Assembly: GCA_027624075.1 (NCBI GenBank)
Contig: JAQBUH010000002.1
Span: forward strand, 62,001 to 126,000
Direction of reading: 5' to 3'
DNA length: 64,000 bases
Source: Chloroflexota bacterium
Lineage (GTDB): Bacteria; Chloroflexota; Dehalococcoidia; Lucifugimonadales; Lucifugimonadaceae
In this document: piece by piece, positions 8,158-16,896 of the stretch
Numbering within the stretch: the first letter of the stretch is position 1
How the letters are laid out: each line of letters begins with the position of its first letter
Position numbers and translations under genes: made by a program
Notes under the pieces: generated by a model
Seen by the model: only the letters and a program-made list of their open reading frames with translations
What the model was told of the DNA's origin: nothing
The model's database searches: none

Positions 8158-10014
8158 ATGGACCAACTACGAATTCGTAACTTCTGCATCATCGCCCACA
8201 TCGACCACGGAAAGTCGACCCTCGCCGACCGTCTCATCCAGGAGACCGGCGCGGTCGCTGTTCGCGACATGACCGAACAGCACCTCGACACGATGGCGCT
8301 GGAGCGGGAGCGCGGCATCACCATCAAGGCCCAGGCGATCCGGCTCACCTACGCTGCCAGAGACGGCATTGAGTACCAGCTGAACCTGATCGACACTCCG
8401 GGGCATGTCGACTTCGCATACGAAGTCTCCCGCTCACTGGCGGCGTGCGAAGGCGCTCTGCTGCTGGTCGACGCCACGCAGGGGATCCAGGCCCAGACGA
8501 TGGCGAATATCTACATGGCGCTTGAGCACGATCTTGAGATCATTCCGGTGATCAACAAGATCGACATGATCGCGGCAGAGCCGGAACGTGTCGCAGACGA
8601 GATAAAGCAGGCGTTCGGCTTCAAGGACTCCGAGATCCTCTACGCGTCAGGCAAAACTGGCGAAGGCGTAGTCGAACTCCTGGAGGCGGTGATCAAGCTC
8701 GTCCCGCCACCGAAGGGCGACCCTGCGGCCCCGCTGCAGGCGGTGATCTTTGACTCCAAGTACGACCAGTTCAAGGGCGTGGTCGCTTACATCAGGGTCG
8801 TGAATGGCTCGTTGAGGGCAGGTGAGAGGGTCAGGTTGATGGGCACCGGCATAGAGCCGGAGGTGCTCGAAGCCGGCTACTTCAGCCCGGTGCTTACCAA
8901 ATCAAACTCGCTGGGCGTCGGCGAGGTCGGCTACGTCGCAACCGGTCTTAAGAACGTGCGCGACTGCCGCGTCGGCGACACGTTGACGCACGCTGCACGC
9001 CCCGCTGACCGTCCGGTGCCCGGTTACGCGCGGCAGATGCCGATGGTATTCACCGGCATATATCCCGCCGAAGGAGACGACTTCCCTGAGCTCCGCGACG
9101 CACTCTCGAAGCTGCAACTTAACGACGCCTCGCTTGTGTATGAGCCGGAGTCGTCAGCAGCGCTCGGTTTCGGGTTCCGGTGCGGCTTTCTCGGTCTGCT
9201 CCACATGGACGTGGTCCAGGAGCGGCTAGAGCGAGAGTACGGGCTGAACCTGATTGCCACCGCGCCGAGCGTCTCGTTCACCGTTGACTTAACGGACGGC
9301 ACCCGAATACAGGTCGACAACCCGTCCAAACTCCCGGAGCCGCAGCGAATCGCGAAGATATACGAGCCGTGGGTCAACATCACCATCCTGTCGCCGTCGC
9401 GCTACATCGGCGGAATCATGGAGCTCGTGACACTCCGCCGCGGCGAGTACGTGAAGATGGAGTACCTGCAGCCGACACAGGACACGGCCGGCGGCGGCGC
9501 CTCGCAGGACGCCCGCGTGTTGTTGGAGTACAACATCCCTCTTTCGGAGATCCTGGTCGACTTCCACGACTTTCTGAAGTCGGCAACAAGCGGCTATGCC
9601 TCTCTTAACTACCATCTGATCGAGCCTCGCCAGTCAAACATGGTGAAGCTCGATATTCTTGTCAACCACGAGCCCGTGGACGCTCTCTCGCTAATCATCC
9701 ACCGCTCATATGCGGAGTCGCAGGGCAAACAGCTGGCGGCCAAGCTGAAAGAGCTGATCCCGAGGCAGATGTTCCAGGTGCCGATTCAAGCCGCCATTGG
9801 CGGCAAGATCGTGGCCAGGGAGAACATCACAGCTATGCGCAAGAACGTCCTTGCAAAATGCTACGGCGGCGACGTCAGCCGCAAGCGGAAGCTCCTTGAG
9901 AAGCAGGCCAAAGGCAAGAAACGCAGGGCCAAGATGATCGGCGCGATCGAGGTGCCACAGGAGGCGTTTATGGCGGTGCTAACACTGGAACGCCAGCACC
10001 CCGTCAAGAGTTGA
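8158..10014 (+). CDS. lepA: Elongation factor 4 (LepA), ribosome back-translocase GTPase
   Basis: Translation GTPase EF4, which acts on stalled 70S ribosomes. From ATG 8158 it is about 618 residues, slightly longer than the usual 595-605. It opens with the G1 motif [14 protein letters not shown], followed by switch/G2 [12 protein letters not shown]3 DTPGHVDF and G4 NKIDM; the C-terminal LepA-specific part includes [12 protein letters not shown] and the basic [17 protein letters not shown] tail motif. A TTG nine bases upstream could also be used, but adds residues the family lacks. A CBS protein carrying an EF-Tu-domain-2-like tail follows 237 nt downstream. Confidence 0.98.
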   Translation: MDQLRIRNFCIIAHIDHGKSTLADRLIQETGAVAVRDMTEQHLDTMALERERGITIKAQAIRLTYAARDGIEYQLNLIDTPGHVDFAYEVSRSLAACEGALLLVDATQGIQAQTMANIYMALEHDLEIIPVINKIDMIAAEPERVADEIKQAFGFKDSEILYASGKTGEGVVELLEAVIKLVPPPKGDPAAPLQAVIFDSKYDQFKGVVAYIRVVNGSLRAGERVRLMGTGIEPEVLEAGYFSPVLTKSNSLGVGEVGYVATGLKNVRDCRVGDTLTHAARPADRPVPGYARQMPMVFTGIYPAEGDDFPELRDALSKLQLNDASLVYEPESSAALGFGFRCGFLGLLHMDVVQERLEREYGLNLIATAPSVSFTVDLTDGTRIQVDNPSKLPEPQRIAKIYEPWVNITILSPSRYIGGIMELVTLRRGEYVKMEYLQPTQDTAGGGASQDARVLLEYNIPLSEILVDFHDFLKSATSGYASLNYHLIEPRQSNMVKLDILVNHEPVDALSLIIHRSYAESQGKQLAAKLKELIPRQMFQVPIQAAIGGKIVARENITAMRKNVLAKCYGGDVSRKRKLLEKQAKGKKRRAKMIGAIEVPQEAFMAVLTLERQHPVKS

Positions 10015-10251
10015 CGCGCCTCCTGTAGTGCGGCGTCGCAGGCGGCCCGGCAGAAGCGCGTTGCCGCAATTCTGCAAATGGAACGGCCTGTGTACGTTCC
10101 TGCCGAAGCCATTCCGCCCACGGTTTCTGCTCGCGTCCACCAAATCACTCACGCGGAACTCACTGCCATGGGGTTGATCTACACGCTGACGACGCGCCAT
10201 TGTCACTACCCTGAGTATCCGTATATCAACCGCCGGACAGGAGTGACTGCC

Positions 10252-10923
10252 ATGCAGGTAAAAGATGTGATGGTCTACGGCGCGGTGATGATCGAGCCTA
10301 GCGCGTCTGTGGCTGACGCGGCCGCCCTGATGGCCCGCGAAGACGTCGGCATGCTGGTCGTTGGGCGTGGCGACACTGCGGAAGGCGTGATCACGGACCG
10401 GGACCTCCTGGTGCGCTGCGTCGGTGAGGGAGAGATGCCTGACAGCCGCCTCGTTAGCGAGTACCTCAGCGCTCCAGTCATTTCGATCGGGCCAGACGTC
10501 GACATCGTGGAGGCGTCACACGCTATGCGGGAGAGGCACGTCCGGCGGCTGCCGGTCGTCAAAGGCGGCAAGCTTCTTGGTGTCATCTCCCACACGGACA
10601 TAATCCAGTCTTTCGGACAGGTCATGTATGACCTGATGTACGGCGCTGGCGAGGTGAGGCATATGCCAGCCGCCGGGTTGACCGGGAGAGTGACTCACTA
10701 CTTCGGCCATCGTGGGGTGGCCGTTGTGGACTTGATCGCCCCCGTTCACCAGGGAGATAAGGTTCATTTCGTTGGTCGCACTACGGACTTCGGGCAGGTC
10801 GTCGGCTCAATGGAGATCGACCACAAACCGGTTTCCGACGCGTTCCCCGGTGACGACGTTGCGATCAAGGTAGAGTCCCGCGTACGTACCGGAGACAGGC
10901 TGTACCGCATGCGGGGGACGTGA
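10252..10923 (+). CDS. CBS-pair protein with C-terminal EF-Tu-domain-2-like barrel
   Basis: Protein of 223 residues from ATG 10252, which has an AGGAG ribosome site; the frame is open upstream to 10078, but that part lacks any family pattern. Residues about 7-57 and 70-122 are two CBS motifs (VKDVM...VITDRDLL and VSEYLSAPVISI...GVISHTDI), which usually bind adenine nucleotides. Residues about 144-221 (GRVTHYFGHRGVAVVDL, then TTDFGQVVGSMEIDHKPV, ending GDRLYRM) match the small stand-alone translation-elongation-factor-like proteins that have the EF-Tu domain 2 fold. I do not know this combination as a described architecture. The position after lepA suggests, but does not prove, a translation-related or stress role. 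Confidence 0.85.
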   Translation: MQVKDVMVYGAVMIEPSASVADAAALMAREDVGMLVVGRGDTAEGVITDRDLLVRCVGEGEMPDSRLVSEYLSAPVISIGPDVDIVEASHAMRERHVRRLPVVKGGKLLGVISHTDIIQSFGQVMYDLMYGAGEVRHMPAAGLTGRVTHYFGHRGVAVVDLIAPVHQGDKVHFVGRTTDFGQVVGSMEIDHKPVSDAFPGDDVAIKVESRVRTGDRLYRMRGT

Positions 10924-10943
10924 GTAAGCTGAGAGGATGATCT

Positions 10944-10967
10944 CAGGGCGGATCGCTAATCGCCCTG
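10944..10967 (+). terminator. Hairpin after the CBS gene, possible terminator
   Basis: Perfect 7-bp stem CAGGGCG (10944-10950) with CGCCCTG (10961-10967), loop of 10 nt, 20 nt after the CBS stop codon. There is no T-run behind it, so if it ends transcription it is not a classical intrinsic terminator. Confidence 0.35.
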
Positions 10968-11045
10968 TCCGCACGGGCGCGATATTAGAGATCTACTGTC
11001 AAAGCCTGTAACGGAACTGCCGCCCCAGGGAACGAGGAGGCGTGG

Positions 11046-12011
11046 TTGTTTGACCGAATTCTGATCCCCCTCGACGGCTCGCCAAACTCTGAGAAGATCC
11101 GGCACTGGGTTGTTGACCTGGCAGCCGAACTGAAATCTGCCGTCGACCTGCTCGCCGTGATCGACCCTTCGAAACTCCAGTCCGTAAGGCGATATGGCAC
11201 AGCCTCAGAGATGGCCGAGCAGTCCGCCGAGGAGCTGGAGGAGGAGGAAACGGAGTACGCCCGCTCCTACCTCAGGACGCAGGCGGACTGGTTTCAAGAG
11301 CGCGGAGTGACGGTGGCCGGTCACGTGGTCACTGGCGATCCGCCTGAGCAGATCATCACCCAGTCTTATGAACTCAATGCGCAACTGATCGCCATGACCA
11401 CAAGGCGCAGGTCAACACTTGTCAGAGGAGTTCTTGGCAGCGTTGCGGACCGCGTGCTCCACGCCGCCGGAATCCCCGTCCTGTTAGTCCGCCCGGGAGA
11501 CGTGGCAGGTTTCAAAGACGGCGGAGGTCTCCCAGGGACGGTTGTCGTTCCGATCGATGGGTCAGACTTCAGCGAGCGCGCCATTCCTTATGCGGAGGCC
11601 ATCGCCATGTCATCGGCAGGGCGTGTGTTATTTGTAAATGGACGCGCTCCGAACGCCTCATACGCACAGTTCGCGATGTCTGACCCGGCACAGATGCCCG
11701 ACCATGAGGGCGGCCATGCCGCGAAGATGAACGCCTATCTCGACAGCCTGGTGAAACGGTCCGCCCGCCACGGCATCCAGGCAGAGTTTCACCGCTCATG
11801 GAAGACCGCGGCGAATGCAATCATCGAATCAACCTCAGAGTCCGAGGACAGGATGGTGGTGATGACCTCGCACGGCGCGTCGGGAGTCAGGCGCTGGCTG
11901 CTCGGAAGCGTTGCGGACACCGTCATACGCTCGTCCGAGCATCCGATCCTCGTCATTCCACCTGAACACCAGCAGGTCACATACAGGGGGCAGTCGGCGC
12001 GGCGTCCATAG
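11046..12011 (+). CDS. Tandem universal stress protein (two UspA domains)
   Basis: A 321-residue protein made of two UspA domains in tandem. Domain 1 runs from about residue 1 (FDRILIPLDGS) to 155 with the ATP-site motif GVLGSVADRVLHAAGIPVLLVRP; domain 2 starts near 165 (VVVPIDGSDFSERA) and ends with WLLGSVADTVIRSSEHPILVIPP. Both keep the G-x2-G-x9-G(S/T)-type nucleotide loop, so both may bind ATP. The start is a TTG at 11046 with a strong GAGGAGG five nucleotides upstream. The role is cytosolic stress survival. It follows a CBS protein, also a likely adenine-nucleotide binder. Confidence 0.93.
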   Translation: MFDRILIPLDGSPNSEKIRHWVVDLAAELKSAVDLLAVIDPSKLQSVRRYGTASEMAEQSAEELEEEETEYARSYLRTQADWFQERGVTVAGHVVTGDPPEQIITQSYELNAQLIAMTTRRRSTLVRGVLGSVADRVLHAAGIPVLLVRPGDVAGFKDGGGLPGTVVVPIDGSDFSERAIPYAEAIAMSSAGRVLFVNGRAPNASYAQFAMSDPAQMPDHEGGHAAKMNAYLDSLVKRSARHGIQAEFHRSWKTAANAIIESTSESEDRMVVMTSHGASGVRRWLLGSVADTVIRSSEHPILVIPPEHQQVTYRGQSARRP

Positions 12012-12022
12012 GCGGAACCGTC

Positions 12023-13429
12023 GTGGCGCGCCTGCCCTGCGGCCCGGTGGCGCAACTCCCGCCGCGGCGTACTATTTGCCGGGTGGAACCACACAGCGGC
12101 ACAAACCGGCCATCTCCAAACGCCCCGTCAGCGTCCGAAGCCGTCCCTCATGACACATCACCGCAGCGCCGTGACCCGCGACGTGCCTGGGAAGTCGCCG
12201 GTTTTCGCCGGGTCTGGGCAGCCACCGTCCTGCTCTCCCTGGGTAACTGGACCGAACGCATCGTCGTCGGCTTTTTCGTCTTCAACCAGTCAGGCTCGGT
12301 CTTCCTGACCGCCGCGTCTTTCGCCGCTCGCCAGGCCCCGGGCGTCATCTTCGCCCCCATCGCAGGCTCAATCGTAGACCGCTGGCCACGTAGCAGGGTC
12401 CTGGGCATCACGGCCATCTACAAGACAGCGATACTGGGCGGTCTTGCGGCAGTCGCAGCTTACGGGCCATCAGCAATCTGGCTGGTATTCATACTCACTG
12501 CGCTCGGTGGCATAGGCCAGTCGTTCGAGGTCCCCGCGACACAGGGTCTCGTCACTGACTCGGTGCCTAAAAGACTGCGTATGAACGCCGTAGCGGTGCA
12601 GTCGGTGGGCGCGCGAGGAATCGGCGCATTCGGCGGCCTGTTGAGCGGCTTCGTTATAGACGGCATTGGCGCTCCGTCTGCTCTCGGAGTCGGCGCTGGC
12701 GCATTTGTCGCCGCAGCTCTCGCCACGCTGTTGATAAAGGTGCAAAGGACCGCTCCGGCGGCATCCGTTGGACCCGGACCAGAAAACATCGTGGCATTCT
12801 GGCGGCAACTGTTCCGGCAGTCATACCTTGACCTGCGACTTCTTTTTGGTATCCCGGCTGTCCGCACGCTGCTCATCGTCGCAGTGCTGGTGGAGATGTT
12901 CGGCTTCGCATTTGGCGCGCTGTTGCCATCGGTAGCGGTCGAAGTACTCGGCACAGCGGGGACCGGTCTCGGCGCGCTCAACATGATGGCCGCGCTGGGA
13001 TCACTGGCAGGCGTCATTGGCCTCTCAGTCCTTGGCGACTATGAACACAAGGAGCGGCTGCTGGTGCTGATCACACTGATGTATGGCAGCTTCCTGGTCC
13101 TGTTCGCATCGTCCGGGCTGTTGCCTCTTTCGATGGTTCTTATAGCCGGAGTCGGCATGTCCGCGGGCGCATTCGACGCGATGCAGTGGACGTTGCTGCA
13201 GCGAAACGCGCCGGAGCACATGCGCGGCCGGGTGATTGGCGGGTGGGTCTTCGCCATCGGGTTCGGCTGGCTCGGACATCTCGGCCTCGGTGCTCTCGGC
13301 GGATGGATCGGCGTGCAGTGGGCGCTTGGAGGGGCCGGCGTGCTGGTGATAACGACCGGCATCGTCCTGTGGCGCATCTCGCACCGGCTGCGGCCACGGG
13401 GTGAGCCTGGCCTTACTGCGCAGGGGTAA
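12023..13429 (+). CDS. MFS transporter (MFS_3-like)
   Basis: Second major facilitator permease, up to 468 residues with about 12 hydrophobic helices beginning near residue 65 (FRRVWAATVLLSLGNW). The loop AGSIVDRWPRSRVLG is the MFS signature between helices 2 and 3. Function is likely efflux of an unknown compound. The GTG start at 12023 leaves a polar N-terminal tail of about 60 residues, so a later start is quite possible. Its last 17 nucleotides overlap, tail to tail, the lipoprotein gene on the other strand. Confidence 0.87.
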   Translation: MARLPCGPVAQLPPRRTICRVEPHSGTNRPSPNAPSASEAVPHDTSPQRRDPRRAWEVAGFRRVWAATVLLSLGNWTERIVVGFFVFNQSGSVFLTAASFAARQAPGVIFAPIAGSIVDRWPRSRVLGITAIYKTAILGGLAAVAAYGPSAIWLVFILTALGGIGQSFEVPATQGLVTDSVPKRLRMNAVAVQSVGARGIGAFGGLLSGFVIDGIGAPSALGVGAGAFVAAALATLLIKVQRTAPAASVGPGPENIVAFWRQLFRQSYLDLRLLFGIPAVRTLLIVAVLVEMFGFAFGALLPSVAVEVLGTAGTGLGALNMMAALGSLAGVIGLSVLGDYEHKERLLVLITLMYGSFLVLFASSGLLPLSMVLIAGVGMSAGAFDAMQWTLLQRNAPEHMRGRVIGGWVFAIGFGWLGHLGLGALGGWIGVQWALGGAGVLVITTGIVLWRISHRLRPRGEPGLTAQG

Positions 13430-14423
13430 AGCGGATGACCAGCGCCGGTCTCACCGAAGCGCTCGAGTCCTCCCGGCTTGCGAAGCGCTTGGTCGACTTG
13501 GTCTCAGCCTCGTCTCCCCTCAGCACCCATCCGAAGTTCGAAGAAGGGCTGTCGATCCATGCTTGCACGTCTGCGACGAGTTGAGCGGTCGATAGCCAGG
13601 TGTACTTGCCAGAAGCCTGCACATTCAACTGGGCGCTCGACGCGGCCACAAAGTCACCACCCGGCGTCTGCCAGGTCTGACCAGGTGACACGCTGTGTGT
13701 CCACGTTGCGTCACCTGGCATCGCGTTAGTGCCGCTGCCTTCCTGCGCAGCGGCGTCGGAAGCTCCCTCGCCCCAGGCTTTCGTCGCACGGTGAATTGTG
13801 ACCGGCTGGCCGCCGGCGACGGTCCTGGTGACTGTTAGAGACAGCTCGACACTCTCGATAGTTGCACCTGCCGGCACAGCGCTGGCGATGTCGAACTGGA
13901 CGAGGGCCCGTCTCAGCGATTCGCCGTTGGTCAATCCGACGAATAGCCCCCGGCCCGCGCCGTTGCTGGTGGCCCCGATCGAAGACTGGTAAAGCGTGTT
14001 GTCCTTTGCGGCGACCAGTTCGACCGTGTTCACGACGCCCGGAGTAACGGCGATGACCGGAGTGGCAGCCGGCGGGACTGAGGTGGCTGTCGGAGACACC
14101 GTGGGGGCAGGAACGGAGGTTGCGGTTGGCGGTGGAGTGGCTGTTGCAGTCGCCGTTGGCGGCGCTGTTGCGGTTGGCAATGGTGGCGTTGTTGCTGTGG
14201 GGGAGACCGGCGTTACGGTTGCCGCCGGATCACTCGGTGTCGACGTTGCCGTGGGCACAGGGGTGCTCGTAGCTGTCGCCACGGCCACAGCCGTCTGTGT
14301 TGGCCGTGGCGTGCCGGTCGGCTCAGTGGCGCCGCTCGAGCAGGCGGCTGCCAGCAGCGCGACTCCTGTGGTAGCGGCCAGAAGGAACGGATTGCGCGTC
14401 AGGCGTCGGGAGTTGAACAGCAA
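13413..14423 (-). CDS. Thr/Pro-rich lipoprotein with DNRLRE/CBM-like domain
   Basis: Predicted exported lipoprotein of 336 residues. A basic N-terminus, a hydrophobic segment and the lipobox LLAAAC (Cys28) are clear. Residues about 30-130 are an almost pure Thr/Pro/Ala/Val linker such as TATSTPVPTATSTP, a typical surface stalk and probable glycosylation target. Residues about 133-336 look like the DNRLRE beta-sandwich seen in cell-surface proteins: DNTLYQSSIG, RALVQFDIASAVPAGATI, VTIHRATKAWGEG, WIDSPSSNFGWVLRG. The start is a TTG at 14423 with an AGAGGAT ribosome site. It may display a ligand- or carbohydrate-binding head outside the membrane; no catalytic residues are evident. Confidence 0.82.
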   Translation of the reverse strand: MLFNSRRLTRNPFLLAATTGVALLAAACSSGATEPTGTPRPTQTAVAVATATSTPVPTATSTPSDPAATVTPVSPTATTPPLPTATAPPTATATATPPPTATSVPAPTVSPTATSVPPAATPVIAVTPGVVNTVELVAAKDNTLYQSSIGATSNGAGRGLFVGLTNGESLRRALVQFDIASAVPAGATIESVELSLTVTRTVAGGQPVTIHRATKAWGEGASDAAAQEGSGTNAMPGDATWTHSVSPGQTWQTPGGDFVAASSAQLNVQASGKYTWLSTAQLVADVQAWIDSPSSNFGWVLRGDEAETKSTKRFASREDSSASVRPALVIRFTPAQ

Positions 14424-14457
14424 CGGGTGATCCTCTCTAGCATGGAGATCGTTCCGG

Positions 14458-14483
14458 GTTAGCCAACCGGTCTGCTGGCTAGC
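14458..14483. other. Inverted repeat between galU and the lipoprotein gene
   Basis: GTTAGCCA (14458-14465) and TGGCTAGC (14476-14483) can form an 8-bp stem with one G-T pair and a 10-nt loop. It lies behind galU and ahead of the lipoprotein gene on the minus strand. No T-tract follows, so it may be a weak terminator or an operator. Confidence 0.35.
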
Positions 14484-14620
14484 GCGGTGTCAGCCTGCAC
14501 CCTTCCGCGAGCGCACGCAGGAGGTTATTCGCAGACGCGGCGGAGTTGGATCACAGTCGCTGTACCTGGATCGTCCAGAACCCGCGCTGGGATCGCCGGG
14601 CGATGTGCTGGCAGATTACG

Positions 14621-14638
14621 GTGGAGGGAGGTGGAGGG
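14621..14638. repeat. 10-nt period repeat GTGGAGGG behind galU
   Basis: GTGGAGGG occurs at 14621-14628 and 14631-14638, directly abutting the galU stop codon. It is one of the short duplications that mark gene ends in this window. Confidence 0.6.
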
Positions 14639-15514
14639 CTACTCCCAGGCCGAAATAGCCTCGTTGACCAGCTTCCTGAGCGCCGGGTCTCTGCCCGCCT
14701 CGTACAGCGCCGCCTGAAGCATTCCGCCAGGGTTGCCGGTGTCGACGTGATGTCCCTTGAACCGGCAGGCGTGAACGGGAACAGCGCCGAGCGTTGCCTC
14801 GATGGCGTCCGTGAGCTGTATCTCCCCACCTGCTCCGGCGTGCTCGCCAGACAGATACTCGAACACCGCAGGGTCGAGCACATACCGGCCGATGATCGAC
14901 AGGTTCGACGGCGCATCCTCAAGAGCTGGCTTCTCCACGAGACCTCGCACCGAGACAACGCGATCCGCCACCTCGTCGCCATCGATGATCCCCTTCTGGG
15001 AAACCACCTCATCAGGTACTTCAAGAGCGGCAATGACTGAGCCGCCATGCGCCGACCGGACATCGATTAGCTGCTTCGTGGACGGAGTGTCCGACCAGAT
15101 GACATCGTCTGGCAGGAGCACCGCGAACGGCTCATCGCCAACGAAATCACGCGCCATCAGCACTGCGTGGCCCAGTCCCTTCGGATTGTCCTGGTAGAGA
15201 GTTGTGATGTTCGCCAAAGACGATATCTCGCGCTGCAACGCCGCAAGCTCGGCCCGCCCGCGCTCCTCCAGTGTCCTGACCAACTCCGGCTGTTCTCCGA
15301 AATAACTTGCCACAGACTCCATGCCGCGTGACATGACTATAGCGATGTCGGTGATCCCCGAGTTGACCACCTCGCGCACCGCGTACTCGATCACTGGCAC
15401 GTTAAGGACCGGCAACAGGATCTTCGGGACGGCCCGCGTGACCGGCAGGAACCTGGTCCCGAGGCCGGCGACAGGAATAACGGCTTTCCGGATGGGTCTG
15501 TTTTGAGTACTCAT
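14639..15514 (-). CDS. galU: UTP-glucose-1-phosphate uridylyltransferase
   Basis: Makes UDP-glucose from UTP and glucose-1-phosphate in the cytosol. From ATG 15514 it has 291 residues, the normal GalU length. The nucleotide-binding signature AVIPVAGLGTRFLPVTRAVPK is at the N-terminus; NPKGLGHAVLMARDFVGDEPFAVLLPDDV, the Asp-containing sugar-nucleotide/metal site, is near residue 110, and HVDTGNPGGMLQAALYEA is the conserved C-terminal segment. An ATG four codons upstream is also possible. It stands alone on the minus strand; the SRP RNA lies divergently upstream. Confidence 0.97.
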   Translation of the reverse strand: MSTQNRPIRKAVIPVAGLGTRFLPVTRAVPKILLPVLNVPVIEYAVREVVNSGITDIAIVMSRGMESVASYFGEQPELVRTLEERGRAELAALQREISSLANITTLYQDNPKGLGHAVLMARDFVGDEPFAVLLPDDVIWSDTPSTKQLIDVRSAHGGSVIAALEVPDEVVSQKGIIDGDEVADRVVSVRGLVEKPALEDAPSNLSIIGRYVLDPAVFEYLSGEHAGAGGEIQLTDAIEATLGAVPVHACRFKGHHVDTGNPGGMLQAALYEAGRDPALRKLVNEAISAWE

Positions 15515-15605
15515 AGCTATATCCAACCATATTGGCTTCCCGGAGCAAGCACTATGTGGAGTTTATGACGTGACCATGTGGGGTAACCAGTAGTACGATG
15601 GAACT

Positions 15606-15875
15606 GGTCGTGCTAGGCGGGGAGTTAGCGGCACTCTGAACTCGCAATCCGCTATAGCGAGGCTTAACTCCCTGAACGAGACTTTAGTGTTTGTTACCTC
15701 TGTCTGCGGCAGGCGGTGTTGAGAGCCTGGTCCCGCGCGGCGAGGTCCTGCGAACCCCGCCAGGTCCGGAAGGAAGCAACGGTAAGTTGGATCCCTCGGG
15801 TGCCGCGGAATTCCCGGGCTCGAGTCGCTTTCGCAGGCATGTGATGGTCACGGGCCGACTTCGGGGTGCACGACC
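15606..15875 (+). ncRNA. ffs: Large bacterial SRP RNA (scRNA type with Alu domain)
   Basis: Signal recognition particle RNA of about 270 nt. The apical S domain is at about 15745-15785, with the nearly invariant CAGGTCCGGAAGGAAGCA. The 5' part, GTGCTAGGCGGGGAGTTAGC followed by GCAATCCGCTATAGCGAGG, matches the Alu domain of the Bacillus scRNA. The ends GGTCGTGC (15606-15613) and GCACGACC (15868-15875) are exactly complementary and define the outer helix; GAGCCTGG (15723-15730) pairs with CCGGGCTC (15814-15821) below the S domain. It forms the SRP with Ffh for membrane targeting. A short 4.5S-only reading would miss the 5' half. Confidence 0.93.
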
Positions 15876-16034
15876 ACTCTATCTTCTAATGTTGGAACAC
15901 CGGCTCTGGCGCAATCAACGGCAACCATAGTCGCCCACCGGGGCCCGGTTGGGCTCGACGGGGCCCGAAGGGTTTGGCAGATCGCCACGCCGCTACGCAG
16001 ACATGCAGGACCATGCGCTCGCCGTCCGGCTAAT

Positions 16035-16892
16035 GTGAGAAAGATGTCACCACAGCGGCTTGGGCAGAACTTCCTCACCGACCCTTCGGTCGCCGTCCGA
16101 ATTATTCACCGCGCCGGCCTGACCTCAGGGACCGCGGTCCTGGAAGTCGGGCCGGGCAAAGGCGCGCTGACTTACCAGCTTGCCAGCAGCGCCGCAAGTC
16201 TCACTGTGATCGAATTTGACCACGCTCTCGCCGAGGCGCTGAGTGACAGGTACGCTGGCGTAGAGTCTGTCGACGTCGTTGAGGCTGACGCCCGGACCGT
16301 CGACCCTTCGTCACTGCGCCAGGTCGCTGGCCGCAAGTACACGCTGGTCGCTAACCTCCCTTACTACGCCGCAACGCCCATCATCCGCAACTTCCTGGAG
16401 TCGAGCCATCCGCCCGAGCGTATGGTGGTGATGGTGCAGCGAGAGGTTGCCAACGAGATGCGGGCTGAGCCCGGTCAGATGGGCATGCTCTCACTGGCGG
16501 TGCAGGTCTACGCAAAGGTCGATGTGCTTTTCGACGTTCCGCCAGAAGCGTTCACTCCACGGCCAAAGGTAACCTCGTCTGTTGTCGAACTGACGCCGCG
16601 TCCCGTCCCGCTCGTCCCGCCTGGCGATCAGGGTGACTTCTTCCGGCTGGCGAAGGCGGGGTTCCGGGCGCCTCGCAAGCAACTCCATAACTCGCTTGCT
16701 AAGGGGCTCAACGTTGACGCCCCGCTCGCACGGGCGCTCGTGGAGTCAGCGGATATCGACATGGAGCGCAGGCCGGCGACGCTGTCTATTGACGAGTGGA
16801 AAACGATGCTTTCCCGGTGGCGGGACGCAGGCCGGCCGTTCGTCGTCCACGGAACTTCTCGAGATGATCGAAAAAAGGCTCTCAACAGGTGA
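16035..16892 (+). CDS. rsmA: 16S rRNA dimethyladenosine transferase RsmA (KsgA)
   Basis: Dimethylates two adjacent adenines in the 3'-terminal helix of 16S rRNA during 30S maturation. Length 285, normal. It opens with the family sequence QRLGQNFLTDPSVA, has the SAM loop LEVGPGKGALT at about residues 37-47, the acidic IEFDHAL, and the catalytic NLPYYAATPI (N-L-P-Y/F) motif near residue 111. A GTG at 16035 is the annotated start; an ATG three codons later is equally possible. Its stop codon lies within the probable ribosome site of ispE, so the two are likely translationally coupled. Confidence 0.97.
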   Translation: MRKMSPQRLGQNFLTDPSVAVRIIHRAGLTSGTAVLEVGPGKGALTYQLASSAASLTVIEFDHALAEALSDRYAGVESVDVVEADARTVDPSSLRQVAGRKYTLVANLPYYAATPIIRNFLESSHPPERMVVMVQREVANEMRAEPGQMGMLSLAVQVYAKVDVLFDVPPEAFTPRPKVTSSVVELTPRPVPLVPPGDQGDFFRLAKAGFRAPRKQLHNSLAKGLNVDAPLARALVESADIDMERRPATLSIDEWKTMLSRWRDAGRPFVVHGTSRDDRKKALNR

Positions 16893-16896
16893 TCGC

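Noticed and set aside
13996-14430. A plus-strand Val/Gly/Ala-rich frame of 144 codons
   Set aside because: It is the antisense of the Thr/Pro stalk of the lipoprotein, whose low complexity produces a false coding look.
15790-15826. Dense restriction sites (BamHI, SacII, EcoRI, SmaI, XhoI) resembling a cloning polylinker
   Set aside because: This stretch is the 3' half of the SRP RNA helix; GAGCCTGG and CCGGGCTC pair across the loop and neighbouring bases also pair, so it is native RNA sequence rather than vector.
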